From positions 5,231,501 through 5,295,500 of the forward strand of contig NZ_CP029562.1 in the NCBI RefSeq assembly GCF_004136315.1: a stretch of 64,000 nt of DNA, in the 5' to 3' direction. Position numbers and translations under genes: made by a program. The notes under the pieces were generated by a model, which was given only the letters and a program-made list of their open reading frames with translations, did not search any database and was not told the origin of the DNA. Positions 34,640 through 43,537 of this stretch are shown here, piece by piece. The DNA is from Mesorhizobium sp. Pch-S. Its GTDB lineage: Bacteria; Pseudomonadota; Alphaproteobacteria; Rhizobiales; Rhizobiaceae. Positions within the stretch are counted from its first letter, which is position 1; each line of letters opens with the position of its first letter.

Positions 34640-35089
34640 CTAGCGGTCCTTCACCGTCTCCATCGCCACGAAGGTCGAAGTCTGGGCGACATGCGGCAGC
34701 GCGGAAATGCGTTCGCCCAGGATTCGTCGATAGGCGGCGATATCGCGGGTACGGACCTTGAGCAGGTAGTCGAAACTCGCGGCCATCATGTGGCATTGTT
34801 CGATCTCGGGAACGGCCTGCACGGCGCGGTTGAAGGAGTCCAGTGCGCTGGAGCGGGTGTCCGACAGCTTCACCTGGACGAAGGCGACATGGCCTTCGCC
34901 CATGCGCTCGCGATCGATGATGGCGGCATAGCCTTTGATGAAGCCGTCTTTCTCCAGCCGTTTGACGCGCGCCTGCACGGGAGTCTTGGAGAGCCCGACC
35001 TTTGCCGCCAGTTCCGACATCGACTGCCGGCCGCTTCTGGCCAATGCAGAGAGGATGTTTCGGTCAAGGCGGTCCAATTGGTCTTCCAT
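34640..35089 (-). CDS. putR: Lrp/AsnC-family regulator, probable PutR
   Basis: A 149-residue feast/famine regulator: an N-terminal winged helix (LDRNILSALARSGRQSMSELAAKVGLSKTPVQARVKRLE) followed by a RAM effector domain (VAFVQVKLSD, FDYLLKVRTRDIAAYRRIL). It is divergent from putA. In Agrobacterium, Rhodobacter and relatives PutR is a proline-responsive Lrp-type activator in exactly this arrangement, which supports the name. ATG 35089. Confidence 0.87.
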   Translation of the reverse strand: MEDQLDRLDRNILSALARSGRQSMSELAAKVGLSKTPVQARVKRLEKDGFIKGYAAIIDRERMGEGHVAFVQVKLSDTRSSALDSFNRAVQAVPEIEQCHMMAASFDYLLKVRTRDIAAYRRILGERISALPHVAQTSTFVAMETVKDR

Positions 35090-35105
35090 GGTCAGTTTTT
35101 CAGCT

Positions 35106-35153
35106 CAATATGTTGATGAAAGTCTTATTCATAGTTCATACAGACTGATATTG
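35106..35153. promoter_or_regulatory. Candidate PutR operator between putR and putA
   Basis: A perfect ATGAA-N7-TTCAT palindrome at 35116-35132 is flanked by an outer inverted pair CAATAT (35106-35111) and ATATTG (35148-35153). It is A+T-rich within a G+C-rich locus, and it lies in the divergent promoter gap, as expected for an Lrp-type site (inference). Confidence 0.5.
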
Positions 35154-35258
35154 CTAATTCTTTGGACCGATGGAAGTGCGGGCGCCGTGCTAGTTTTCGG
35201 CATCCGGTCCGGTGACCCGTTCGGCGGACCTTCAAACCTGCGCTTTCAAAGGACCGCC

Positions 35259-38200
35259 ATGCCCGCGCTCGCCACCATCCGCCAGCAGATCCGCGCCAAC
35301 TATCTCCCCGATGAGGGCGAAGCCGTGCAACGGCTGGCTGCGGCCACGGGACTATCGGTCGATGAACGCAAGGCGATCTCCCGGCGTGCCGCCGACCTGG
35401 TGCGTGCGGTGCGCGGGTCGTCCGATCCGCGGCTGATGGAGGTTTTCCTCTCGGCTTACGGGCTTTCGACCAAGGAAGGCGTGGCGCTGATGTGCCTGGC
35501 GGAAGCGCTGCTGCGCGTCCCGGACGCTGAGACGATGGACGACCTGATCGCCGACAAGATCGCTCCGCACGACTGGTCGTCGCATTCCGGCTCGTCGTCC
35601 TCGATCTTCGTCAACGCGTCGACCTGGGCACTGATGCTGACTGGCCGCGTGCTCGATGAAGGCGAGGGTGGCATCGAAGGCACGCTGCGTTCCATGGTGC
35701 GGCGGCTGGGCGAGCCGGTGATCCGCAAGGCCGTGGCGGCGGCGATGCGTGAAATGGGCGAGCAGTTCGTGCTCGGCCGTACCATCGCCGAGGCAGTCAA
35801 GCGCGGCAAGTCGATGACGCAGAAGGGGTATCTCTATTCCTTCGATATGCTGGGCGAAGCGGCACGCACCGAACACGATGCGTTGCGCTACCTGAAGGCC
35901 TATGCAGACGCTATCGCTTCATTGGCCCCTGGCGCCAAGGGCGACGACATCCGCCTGAACCACGGCATCTCGGTGAAACTCTCGGCGTTGCATCCACGCT
36001 ATGAGGTCGCGCAGAAGGAGACGATGCTGCCGGTGATGGCCGACCGGCTGCTGTCGCTGGCGCGTGCGGCGCGCAAGGCACGCATGGGCCTCAACATCGA
36101 CGCCGAAGAGGCTGATCGGCTCGATCTTTCGCTCGATGTCATCGAGCGCGTTCTCGCCGACCCGGAACTTGCCGACTGGAACGGTTTCGGTGTCGTCGTG
36201 CAGGCCTATGGCCCGCGTGCTGCCTTCACCATCGACTGGCTGCACGCACTGGCCACCAAGCTCGACCGCAAGATCATGGTGCGGCTGGTCAAGGGCGCCT
36301 ATTGGGACACCGAGATCAAGCGCGCGCAGACACTCGGTCTTACCGGCTATCCGGTGTTCACGCGCAAGGTGAACACCGACGTCTCGTATCTCGCCTGCGC
36401 ACGCAAGCTGCTCGGCATGACCGATCGCATCTATCCGCAGTTCGCAACGCACAATGCGCATACGGCGGCGGCAATCCTGTCGATGGCGTCGGATCGCGAC
36501 AGTTTCGAATTCCAGCGTCTGCACGGCATGGGCGAGCAACTGCATGAGGCGATCCGCAAGGCCGAAGGGACGCGCTGTCGTATCTACGCACCCGTCGGCG
36601 CGCATTCTGACCTGCTTGCCTATCTCGTGCGGCGCCTTCTTGAGAACGGAGCCAATTCCTCGTTCGTACATCAGCTGACCGACGAAGACGTCGCGCCAGA
36701 AGAGATTGCGCGGGATCCGCTTGAAGCCGTCGAGACGCAAGGATCGGCCGCCAATCCGAACATTGCGAAACCTGCCGCGATCTTTGGCGCCGGCAGACGC
36801 AACGCCAAAGGCTGGGACATCACCGATATCGTGACGCTCGCCGAAATCGACAAAGCCAAGGCGGCTTTTGCCGGTGCCAATCATTGGACCGCGAAGCCAA
36901 TCACGCGCGCGGCTGGCTATGGTCAGCAGCGGCCGGTGGTCAATCCTGCGCGGCCATCGGAAATCGTGGGTACGGTCGTCGAGGCGGCGGCAAAGCAGGT
37001 GCCGACAGCGGTGCGTTTTGCAGTCGAGGCGCAGCCGGCCTGGGCGAAGCGGCCGGTCGGAGAACGAGCTGCCATCCTTTCCCGCGCTGCCGATCTTTAC
37101 GAAAAACACGCGGTCGAATTCTTCGCGCTTGCCACCCGCGAGGCTGGCAAGACACTGGCCGATGGTGTTGCGGAAGTGCGCGAAGCCGTCGATTTCCTGC
37201 GCTACTATGCAGCGCAGGCCGCCCAGGCAGAAGCCGGTACGCAGGCACGCGGCGCCATCGTCTGTATCTCGCCATGGAATTTCCCGCTCGCCATCTTCAC
37301 TGGTCAGATCGCTGCCGCCCTCGTCACCGGCAACACCGTGATTGCCAAGCCGGCCGAGCAGACACCGCTGATCGCCTATCGTGCGGTCGAACTGCTGCGC
37401 GAGGCAGGGGTGCCGGAGGATGTGATCCAGCTGTTGCCGGGTGATGGTCCGAATGTCGGTGCGCCGCTGACCGCCGACCCGCGCATCGCGGGCGTCTGCT
37501 TCACCGGCTCGACCGAAGTAGCCAAGCTGATCGAGCGGCAATTGGCCAGGACGGCTGCGCCCGACGCCATGCTGATCGCCGAAACAGGCGGTCTGAACGC
37601 CATGATCGTCGATTCCACCGCGCTGCCTGAGCAGGCGATCCGCGATGTGCTGGCGTCTTCCTTCCAGAGTGCGGGTCAGCGCTGCTCTGCCCTGCGCGTG
37701 CTCTACGTCCAGAAGGATGTCGAGGCCAAGATGCTGGAGATGCTGAAGGGTGCCATGGATGCGCTCAACATCGGCGATCCATGGCAGATCTCGACCGATG
37801 TCGGGCCGGTTATCGACGACGAGGCACAGAAATCGATCAAGGACTACAGCGCCAAGATGACAGGCGAGGGGCGGGCGATCGCACAACTCGCCGTCCCGAC
37901 GGACGGCCGGTTCGTGGCGCCCGCGGTGTTCCGTGTCAAAGGCATCGAGGAGATGGAACGCGAGGTGTTCGGCCCGGTGCTGCACGTCGCCACCTTTGAC
38001 GCCAACGAGATCGAGGCCGTGATCGCGGCCATCAACCGCAAGGGCTATGGGCTGACCTTCGGCTTGCACACCCGCATCGATGCCCGGGCGCAGCATTTCG
38101 TCGACGGCATCCATGCCGGCAACATCTATGTGAACCGCAACCAGATCGGCGCAGTGGTTGGTTCGCAGCCGTTCGGCGGCGAGGGGCTGTCAGGGACCGG

Positions 38201-38870
38201 ACCCAAAGCGGGAGGCCCGCACTATTTGCGGCGTTTCCGCAGAGGCCCGGAGGCCGGCTCGGCGCTGAGCGAAGCGCGCTCGGCTTCGGCCAGGGAACTT
38301 GCCGACAACATGCCTGATCCCGCGCTTGGCGGCTGGTCGATGCGGCCGGACCGGATCGCCATCCTGCGCAAGCATCTGCGCGGCAAGGCAGCGGATGCCA
38401 TTGGGGCTGCTGCCGGGCTTGAATTCGGCCAGGTCGATCTGCCGGGGCCGACGGGCGAGGCGAATACACTGTCGCTGACGCCGCGCGGCCGTGTGCTGGC
38501 GCTTGGGCCGGATGCCGAGACACTGCTGGCGCAGGCAGTACAGGCGCTCGCTGCCGGCAATGCCATCCTGGCGGTAGCGCCTGGCGCGCCCGCCGCGTTG
38601 TCGGTGCTGACCGGCAAAGGGCTGCCGGTCGCTGCCATCGACGCGCGCATGGATGCTGGTTCGATCGATACGCTGCCCATCGACGTGGTCGCCTTCTCCG
38701 GCGCGCCCGAGGACACCCGTAGCCTGCGTGAAGCCATTTCAGCCCGAGGCGGACCAATCGTCCCGCTGGTGAGCGAGGTGATTTATCCTGCGGCCTATGC
38801 GCATGAGCGCGCAGTCTGTGTCGACACCACCGCCGCGGGTGGAAATGCCAGCCTGCTCGCGGCCGCCTGA
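35259..38870 (+). CDS. putA: Bifunctional proline dehydrogenase / P5C dehydrogenase PutA
   Basis: A 1203-residue enzyme that oxidises proline to glutamate. The N-terminal FAD-dependent proline dehydrogenase barrel (about residues 120-480) has RLVKGAYWDTEIKRAQ. The NAD-dependent aldehyde dehydrogenase follows (about 560-990) with ISPWNFPLAIFTGQIAAAL, AETGGLNAM and nucleophile Cys809 in SAGQRCSALR. A C-terminal domain of about 200 residues follows, as in long PutA proteins. There is no ribbon-helix-helix DNA-binding domain at the N-terminus (MPALATIRQQIRANY), so it should not repress itself; PutR does the regulation. ATG 35259 has AAAGGA upstream. Confidence 0.95.
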   Translation: MPALATIRQQIRANYLPDEGEAVQRLAAATGLSVDERKAISRRAADLVRAVRGSSDPRLMEVFLSAYGLSTKEGVALMCLAEALLRVPDAETMDDLIADKIAPHDWSSHSGSSSSIFVNASTWALMLTGRVLDEGEGGIEGTLRSMVRRLGEPVIRKAVAAAMREMGEQFVLGRTIAEAVKRGKSMTQKGYLYSFDMLGEAARTEHDALRYLKAYADAIASLAPGAKGDDIRLNHGISVKLSALHPRYEVAQKETMLPVMADRLLSLARAARKARMGLNIDAEEADRLDLSLDVIERVLADPELADWNGFGVVVQAYGPRAAFTIDWLHALATKLDRKIMVRLVKGAYWDTEIKRAQTLGLTGYPVFTRKVNTDVSYLACARKLLGMTDRIYPQFATHNAHTAAAILSMASDRDSFEFQRLHGMGEQLHEAIRKAEGTRCRIYAPVGAHSDLLAYLVRRLLENGANSSFVHQLTDEDVAPEEIARDPLEAVETQGSAANPNIAKPAAIFGAGRRNAKGWDITDIVTLAEIDKAKAAFAGANHWTAKPITRAAGYGQQRPVVNPARPSEIVGTVVEAAAKQVPTAVRFAVEAQPAWAKRPVGERAAILSRAADLYEKHAVEFFALATREAGKTLADGVAEVREAVDFLRYYAAQAAQAEAGTQARGAIVCISPWNFPLAIFTGQIAAALVTGNTVIAKPAEQTPLIAYRAVELLREAGVPEDVIQLLPGDGPNVGAPLTADPRIAGVCFTGSTEVAKLIERQLARTAAPDAMLIAETGGLNAMIVDSTALPEQAIRDVLASSFQSAGQRCSALRVLYVQKDVEAKMLEMLKGAMDALNIGDPWQISTDVGPVIDDEAQKSIKDYSAKMTGEGRAIAQLAVPTDGRFVAPAVFRVKGIEEMEREVFGPVLHVATFDANEIEAVIAAINRKGYGLTFGLHTRIDARAQHFVDGIHAGNIYVNRNQIGAVVGSQPFGGEGLSGTGPKAGGPHYLRRFRRGPEAGSALSEARSASARELADNMPDPALGGWSMRPDRIAILRKHLRGKAADAIGAAAGLEFGQVDLPGPTGEANTLSLTPRGRVLALGPDAETLLAQAVQALAAGNAILAVAPGAPAALSVLTGKGLPVAAIDARMDAGSIDTLPIDVVAFSGAPEDTRSLREAISARGGPIVPLVSEVIYPAAYAHERAVCVDTTAAGGNASLLAAA

Positions 38871-38902
38871 GGCTGTCGGCCTGCAGCGAATAGTCTCTTT
38901 GC

Positions 38903-38942
38903 AATGGGCTCTTCAGGAAAGACGAGCCCATTTGGTTTTTTA
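38903..38942 (+). terminator. Rho-independent terminator of putA
   Basis: AATGGGCTC at 38903-38911 pairs with GAGCCCATT at 38924-38932 (12-base loop), followed by TGGTTTTTT. It begins 33 bases after the putA stop and ends just before the convergent haem monooxygenase gene. Confidence 0.85.
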
Positions 38943-38945
38943 AGG

Positions 38946-39260
38946 TTAGGCGCCTTCGACCACTGAAAAGCCTTCGAATTGCGGATGGCCGAGGTAGTGA
39001 ACCTTGCTGCTGCCGGCATTCCTGTGCGCGGCACGGAAGTTCTCCGATTTGGTCCATGCAACGAAGTCGTCATGGCTCGCCCACACGGTGTGTGACGCGA
39101 ACAGCGTGTAGCCTTCGGTCTCGTTGACCGGACCGCGCAGCAGATGAAATTCCTTGAAGCCGGCCATTTCCGACAGCGAGGAATCGCGGTTCTTCCAGAC
39201 GTCCTCAAAGGCTTCCTCCGAGCCGTTCTGCACCTTGAAGCGGTTCATGGCGATATACAT
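38946..39260 (-). CDS. IsdG-like haem-degrading monooxygenase (HmuQ/HmuD type)
   Basis: A 104-residue ABM-fold protein: MYIAMNRFKVQNGSEEAFEDVWKNRDSSL, GFKEFHLLRGP, YTLFASHTVWASHDDFVAWTKSENF. This is the antibiotic biosynthesis monooxygenase superfamily, in which the IsdG and Bradyrhizobium HmuQ/HmuD branches open the haem ring to release iron. The Trp and His residues in the third block fit that branch. It is the last gene of the left arm of the haem locus, after tonB, which supports a haem-breakdown role. ATG 39260 has AAAGGA upstream. Confidence 0.85.
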   Translation of the reverse strand: MYIAMNRFKVQNGSEEAFEDVWKNRDSSLSEMAGFKEFHLLRGPVNETEGYTLFASHTVWASHDDFVAWTKSENFRAAHRNAGSSKVHYLGHPQFEGFSVVEGA

Positions 39261-39291
39261 GGTGTTCCTTTCCTGGGCGATGAAGCAAAAT

Positions 39292-40425
39292 TCAGAGGAA
39301 TGGGCCGATCTGGACGGTGAACGGCCAGGTCTTGTTGCCAGTTTCTGGTGGGATAGCGGGATAGGGCGCGACACTCTTCACCAGCTCTACGGCGAACTTG
39401 TCGAGTTCTACCGAGCCTGAGCTTCGGACAAGCCTCACATCCACCACGCCGCCATTGGCCGTGGTGACAAAGCTGACCAGTGCGTTGTTGACCGCCTTGG
39501 CCTGTGCTGCTTGCGAGACGCGCCGGCTGGCGCGGTTGAGCTTTCTTTGCACCAGGCCGCGGTAGTTCGACGCCGCAGCATTGCCTGCCTCGGTCTGGGC
39601 AGTGCCGATGCCGGAGACGGCACTGTCACCGCCTTCTCGACCTTCATTGGCACCGAGCAGGGCTTCTGTTTCGGCCTGGCCGCCAGAACCGGATGCCGGC
39701 TGCGCAGGCCTCTGCGGTGTGGTTTGTGCTTCGGGAGCAGGCTTCCGCGGTTCTGTCAGCTGGCGCTCGGCCTCGCTTGGTTCAGGCATCACCGGACGCA
39801 AAATTTCCAGCTTGGCGGTGGGACGGCCCTCCAAGGTCGTGAAGCTGTTTTTCTCCTCGGCGGTCCGAGGGCTGGCCAGGACATCGGGCGAAGGCTCGGT
39901 CGCTTGCTGCTCTTGTTCCGTGGGTGGCTGCGCCTGTTCCTTGGGCTGTTGTATCGGTTCGGTGGGAGCCGCGACCTGTGGTTGCGGTTGCAGCTGCGGC
40001 GGCAATTCGCTTTCCGGGACGACGGTAACGTCCGTCACATCGGGATGCTGTCCAGCAACGCTGGCGTCAGCCTCGTCATTGCCGAACAAGAGCTGGTTGG
40101 CTTTGTCCGCACCTTCTATGTCGGTCAGTGGGCGTGGCGGCAGGATGCTTTCAGGCGCCAGGATCAGCATGGCGGCAACCGCAACATGGAAGACAAGCGA
40201 AGCGGCGAAAGCCAGCGACGACTTACGTTTCGATCCGGCAGCTTCGTTCGCATGGTCTGGCTCGGCTGGAGCTGGCTGAACCTCGGCGTCGGCATTGTCG
40301 TCAAGTCTGGCGGCTTCGACGGGATCCGGCTGCAGTGCGCCCGGGATGGCGATCCGCGGATCTTCCGGCTGCAAGGTTTCCGGCTGGAACGGTACTCTGT
40401 TCGAAGAAGCCGGTTGCGGGTCCAA
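39292..40425 (-). CDS. tonB: TonB energy-transducing protein
   Basis: A 377-residue TonB protein. After a cytoplasmic lead of about 70 residues comes one membrane helix (SLAFAASLVFHVAVAAMLIL), then a long Pro/Gln/Glu-rich periplasmic spacer, and the C-terminal TonB domain (NYRGLVQRKLNRASRR ... GGVVDVRLVRSSGSVELDKFAVELVKSVAPYPAIPP). It passes proton-motive energy from ExbBD to the outer membrane receptor. The long N-terminal extension is common in rhizobial TonB. The start is TTG 40425 with AGGAA upstream. Confidence 0.9.
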   Translation of the reverse strand: MDPQPASSNRVPFQPETLQPEDPRIAIPGALQPDPVEAARLDDNADAEVQPAPAEPDHANEAAGSKRKSSLAFAASLVFHVAVAAMLILAPESILPPRPLTDIEGADKANQLLFGNDEADASVAGQHPDVTDVTVVPESELPPQLQPQPQVAAPTEPIQQPKEQAQPPTEQEQQATEPSPDVLASPRTAEEKNSFTTLEGRPTAKLEILRPVMPEPSEAERQLTEPRKPAPEAQTTPQRPAQPASGSGGQAETEALLGANEGREGGDSAVSGIGTAQTEAGNAAASNYRGLVQRKLNRASRRVSQAAQAKAVNNALVSFVTTANGGVVDVRLVRSSGSVELDKFAVELVKSVAPYPAIPPETGNKTWPFTVQIGPFL

Positions 40426-40453
40426 GGTCGAAGTTCCTGTTCATGACGGAAAC

Positions 40454-40882
40454 TCAGACCCCGAAGGTGATGCCCGCCTTGCTGCTGGTCTTGAGGTCGC
40501 GCATGCAGGCGGAGGGCTCGATGCCCTGGCCGACGCATTCCGTAGCGCTGTTGACCAGCACACGGCTGATCTTCGAACAAGTCGTACCCGAAAGATCGAA
40601 ACGCGTCACCTTCGTCTTGCCGGCTGACAGTTCCTTGAAGTCGAGCACGGTCATGCGGTCGACAACACCGGCTTCGTTGAACAGGGCGATCTCGAAGGCG
40701 GCCTTGCTAAGGTCGGCGTTGAGGTTGTTGGTGACCACGAAGGTCAGGCGGCAGCCCTTGTCAGATGGCTGCGCACCATTCAGCTCCAGGGAAAGCGAAG
40801 CCGCCTGCTGGGCAAATGCAGGACCTGCGCCGGCAGGGAAGGCGGCGAGGGCGGCAAACAGGGCAAGCGACTTCGCTTTCAT
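40454..40882 (-). CDS. Small exported protein of the haem operon, unknown function
   Basis: A 142-residue protein with a signal peptide (MKAKSLALFAALAAFPAGAGPAFA) and a mature domain of about 118 residues that looks all-beta, with four cysteines (SDKGCRL, SGTTCSK, ATECVGQ, PSACMRD) that could form two disulfides. I do not recognise a named family. Its ribosome binding site GGAGG lies in the last codons of the receptor gene, so it is coupled to hmuR and precedes tonB. A periplasmic role in haem uptake is inferred from position only. Confidence 0.8.
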   Translation of the reverse strand: MKAKSLALFAALAAFPAGAGPAFAQQAASLSLELNGAQPSDKGCRLTFVVTNNLNADLSKAAFEIALFNEAGVVDRMTVLDFKELSAGKTKVTRFDLSGTTCSKISRVLVNSATECVGQGIEPSACMRDLKTSSKAGITFGV

Positions 40883-40884
40883 GG

Positions 40885-43106
40885 TCAACCTCCGAAGCGC
40901 ATCGTCGCGCCGAGCTTGAAAGTCACGCCGGGCTCGTAGATCGTCGAGGTGGTCGTGGCATTGAGCGGGTTGGCGTATTTGACGTCGAAGATGTTGTCGA
41001 CGCGGAAGTCGACCTTGAGGTTGTCGTTGGCCTTGTAGGAAGCGAAGGCGTTGACCAGCGTGTAATCGCGGGCGGCCTTGTTGCCTTCCGGCGCGCCGTT
41101 GTACTGGACCTCGCCGCCGATGGTCAGCCTGTCTTCGAAGAAGCGGAAGCCGAGCTGGGCGGCCACCTGCGCGGATGGCACCGTCGTCAGATCGGCACGG
41201 ACGCCCTTGTAGGAAACGGTATGACCGTCAATGACCGAGGCGGACAGACCAGCGAAGCCCCAGGCCGCGTCATAGACGCTTTCGAACTCGAAGCCGTTGA
41301 TCTTGGCCTTGGCGAAGTTTTGGTACTGGTAGCAGATTGGGATCATGCCGCCGCGACGGCAGCCGCTGGTCGGGTCGAACGCCGACAACTGCACACCGGA
41401 AATGTAGTCGGTGACGTCGTTGTTGAAATACGCGGCCTTGATGCGCAGTGCGTCATCCGGCTGGAAGATGCCATCGGTGGTGTAGTTCAGGCCGGCTTCC
41501 CAGGTCTTGCCGGTCTCGGGCTTGAGGTTCGGGTTGGGCAGGAACGGGAAGGAGACACCCGCAGGATGCAAGCCGCTGATGAAGGTTTCGGTAAGTGACG
41601 GTGAACGATAGCCTTCGGCATAGGTCGTATAGAGCTGCAGGCCTTTCAGACCCGGCGCCTCGAAGGGGGATACGCCAACGGTGATGCGCGGGGACAGGTG
41701 ATCGCCCGACGTGTCGGAGGTTGAGCCCTTGAGGCTGTAGCTGTCATAGCGGAGGCCGCCGATGACTTCGAGCCATTCCCAGGTCAGCTTGTCCTGGATG
41801 TGCGCACCGCCGATGTTGCGTTTGCCGCCCGGGGTGTAGAAGGCGTCACCCGCTGCAAGGCCGGTGGTCTTGACGTCATCCGACACCCAGTCGCCGCCAT
41901 AGGTCAGTTCGTGGTTGATGCCGGAGGTCTCGAAGCGCGAGGTGTTCCAGACGTCGATCCCGAAGGTGCCGATGTCATAAGTAGTCTTGGAACCGGCAGG
42001 CAGAGTCACCGGTCTGCCGGTGATCGGGTCGAACCTCCCGCCGAGCGGGATCAGGCTGGTCTGGTCGAGCGTCGCCTTGTTGTAGGAAAGGTTGACGTTG
42101 AGGTCGAGCCAGCTCTTTTCCTCGTCTGTCAGGTTATAACGGCCGGTGAAAGTGTTCTGCTTCATGTCGAGGTCGTAGGCAGGCTTGCCGCCGCTGACCT
42201 CGTTCCAGCTTTCGCTGTTGCCGATCCAGCCGAGCTTCAACGTCGAGTTTTCGGTCGGGCGGATGGTGCTCTTCAGCATGCCGCTCAACACGTCAAAGCC
42301 GCTACCGCCGACCTTTTTGCCGTCGCCGTCCTTGTAGTCGCTGTAATCGCGATAGACGATGTTGCCGAGCACGTCGAAGTTGTCGTTGAACTTGTAGGCG
42401 CCGGTCGCGCTGGTGGTCCAGCCTTTGCCGTTGCTCTCGTAGCGGCCGGACAGTGACGTTGCCCAGGTTTCACCAGGCTTCAGGAAGTCTTCGGCGTCCT
42501 TGGTGTCGAACATGACAACGCCGCCGATGGCGCCCGAACCGTAGGTGTTGGCAACCGGACCGCGGATGACGTCGACCGACTTGATCAATTCGGGGTCGAT
42601 GTAGAAGGTCGATTGCGTTCCGTGGTCGGAGCGCTGGAAATTCTGACGGGCGCCGTCGACGATGACCGCAACGCGACCGAAATCCTGCAAGCCGCGGATT
42701 TGATGGAGGAGGCGGTACGGCGAGCGTCTGCCTGCACGGTGACGCCCGGCACGCCGCGCAGCAGCTCATTGGGGGTCGCCGCCATGCGCCGGTCAATCTG
42801 CTCCTGATCGACATGGCTGACCGAAGCGAGTGCCTTGATCGCGCTTTCACCGGTGCGGCTGATCAACATGATCTTGTCGAGCAGGGTGCTGCTCTGGGTT
42901 TCAGTCTTGTCCGCCTCCGCTGGCTGGCCGTTCTGCGTCGCGGCCTGGGTCGCGGGTTTGGCTGCTTCCTGAGCCAGCGATGCGCCTGAAAGCAGCGCTG
43001 TAACGGCAACACCTGCTGTCAGCGCAGTCAACGTCCTGGCGACAGTCCCGCCTGCGCCACAAAAATTCGCGGCCTGCCCAGACCGCTCAGTCGTCCCCAC
43101 GCCCAT
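40885..43106 (-). pseudogene. hmuR: TonB-dependent haem/haemoglobin receptor, split by a one-base frameshift
   Basis: The outer membrane receptor of the haem locus, about 739 residues if the frame is restored. The N-terminal part (from ATG 43106) has a long signal region, then the plug domain through TPNELLRGVPGVTVQADARRTASSI. The rest continues in another frame as IRGLQDFGRVAVIVDGARQ, GPVANTYGSGAIGGVV and the full beta-barrel to the terminal TFKLGATMRFGG. One base is missing near 42699-42701 (ATCAAATCCGCGG for an expected ATCAACATCCGCGG). The barrel is otherwise intact, so this is either recent damage or a sequencing error. Confidence 0.88.
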
Positions 43107-43227
43107 CTCCAACTCCAAATCCCTGTCTGCATGCTGGCTCGCCGTGGGGCTGGCTCGCATCTTTTTCGTTCGGCCGGTATGTTAAATGTTGACTCATCTA
43201 GTCCGGTATTGCACTGACTAATAAACA

Positions 43228-43242
43228 TGAGTATTCAAGTCA
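43228..43242. promoter_or_regulatory. IRO box (RirA site) in the divergent hmuR/hemP promoter
   Basis: TGAGTATTCAAGTCA fits the TGA-N9-TCA iron-responsive operator of RirA exactly. It lies 122 bases upstream of hmuR and 64 upstream of hemP, so it could repress both arms under iron-replete conditions. rirA itself is encoded at the end of the locus. Site inference; not tested. Confidence 0.65.
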
Positions 43243-43305
43243 ACAAATGAATCGGCCTTTTGCAGGAAGCCGGGCGCGACCCGGCGAGATCAGGAGTGGA
43301 CCACG

Positions 43306-43515
43306 ATGAACACGCACAACCCTGACGACTTCCGTTTCCGCTACCGCCGGCCTGAAGCGCAGGCGCAATTGCGTGTCGAACGGATGCCGATTTCGGTCAG
43401 GACGCTCACCAGCAATTCGCTTTTCCAAGGTGAACACGAGATCGGCATCGAGCACCACGGCGCGCTCTACCGGCTCAAGATCACTCGCCAGGGCAAGCTC
43501 ATTCTCAACAAGTAA
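43306..43515 (+). CDS. hemP: HemP/HmuP haemin uptake regulator
   Basis: A 69-residue protein of the HemP family: RVERMPISVRTLTSNSLFQGEHEIGIEHHGALYRLKITRQGKLILNK, where the SLF and YRLKxTRxGKLILxK segments are diagnostic. In Bradyrhizobium and Sinorhizobium HmuP is a DNA-binding co-activator needed for hmuR expression. It is the first gene of the right arm and divergent from hmuR. ATG 43306 has AGGAG upstream. Confidence 0.93.
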   Translation: MNTHNPDDFRFRYRRPEAQAQLRVERMPISVRTLTSNSLFQGEHEIGIEHHGALYRLKITRQGKLILNK

Positions 43516-43537
43516 GGTAGCAAGGGTAGGGACGGAA

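Noticed and set aside
35919..38114. Open frame of 731 codons antisense to putA
   Set aside because: It mirrors the codon pattern of putA, as expected in high-GC DNA; its translation has no recognisable domain and no ribosome binding site.
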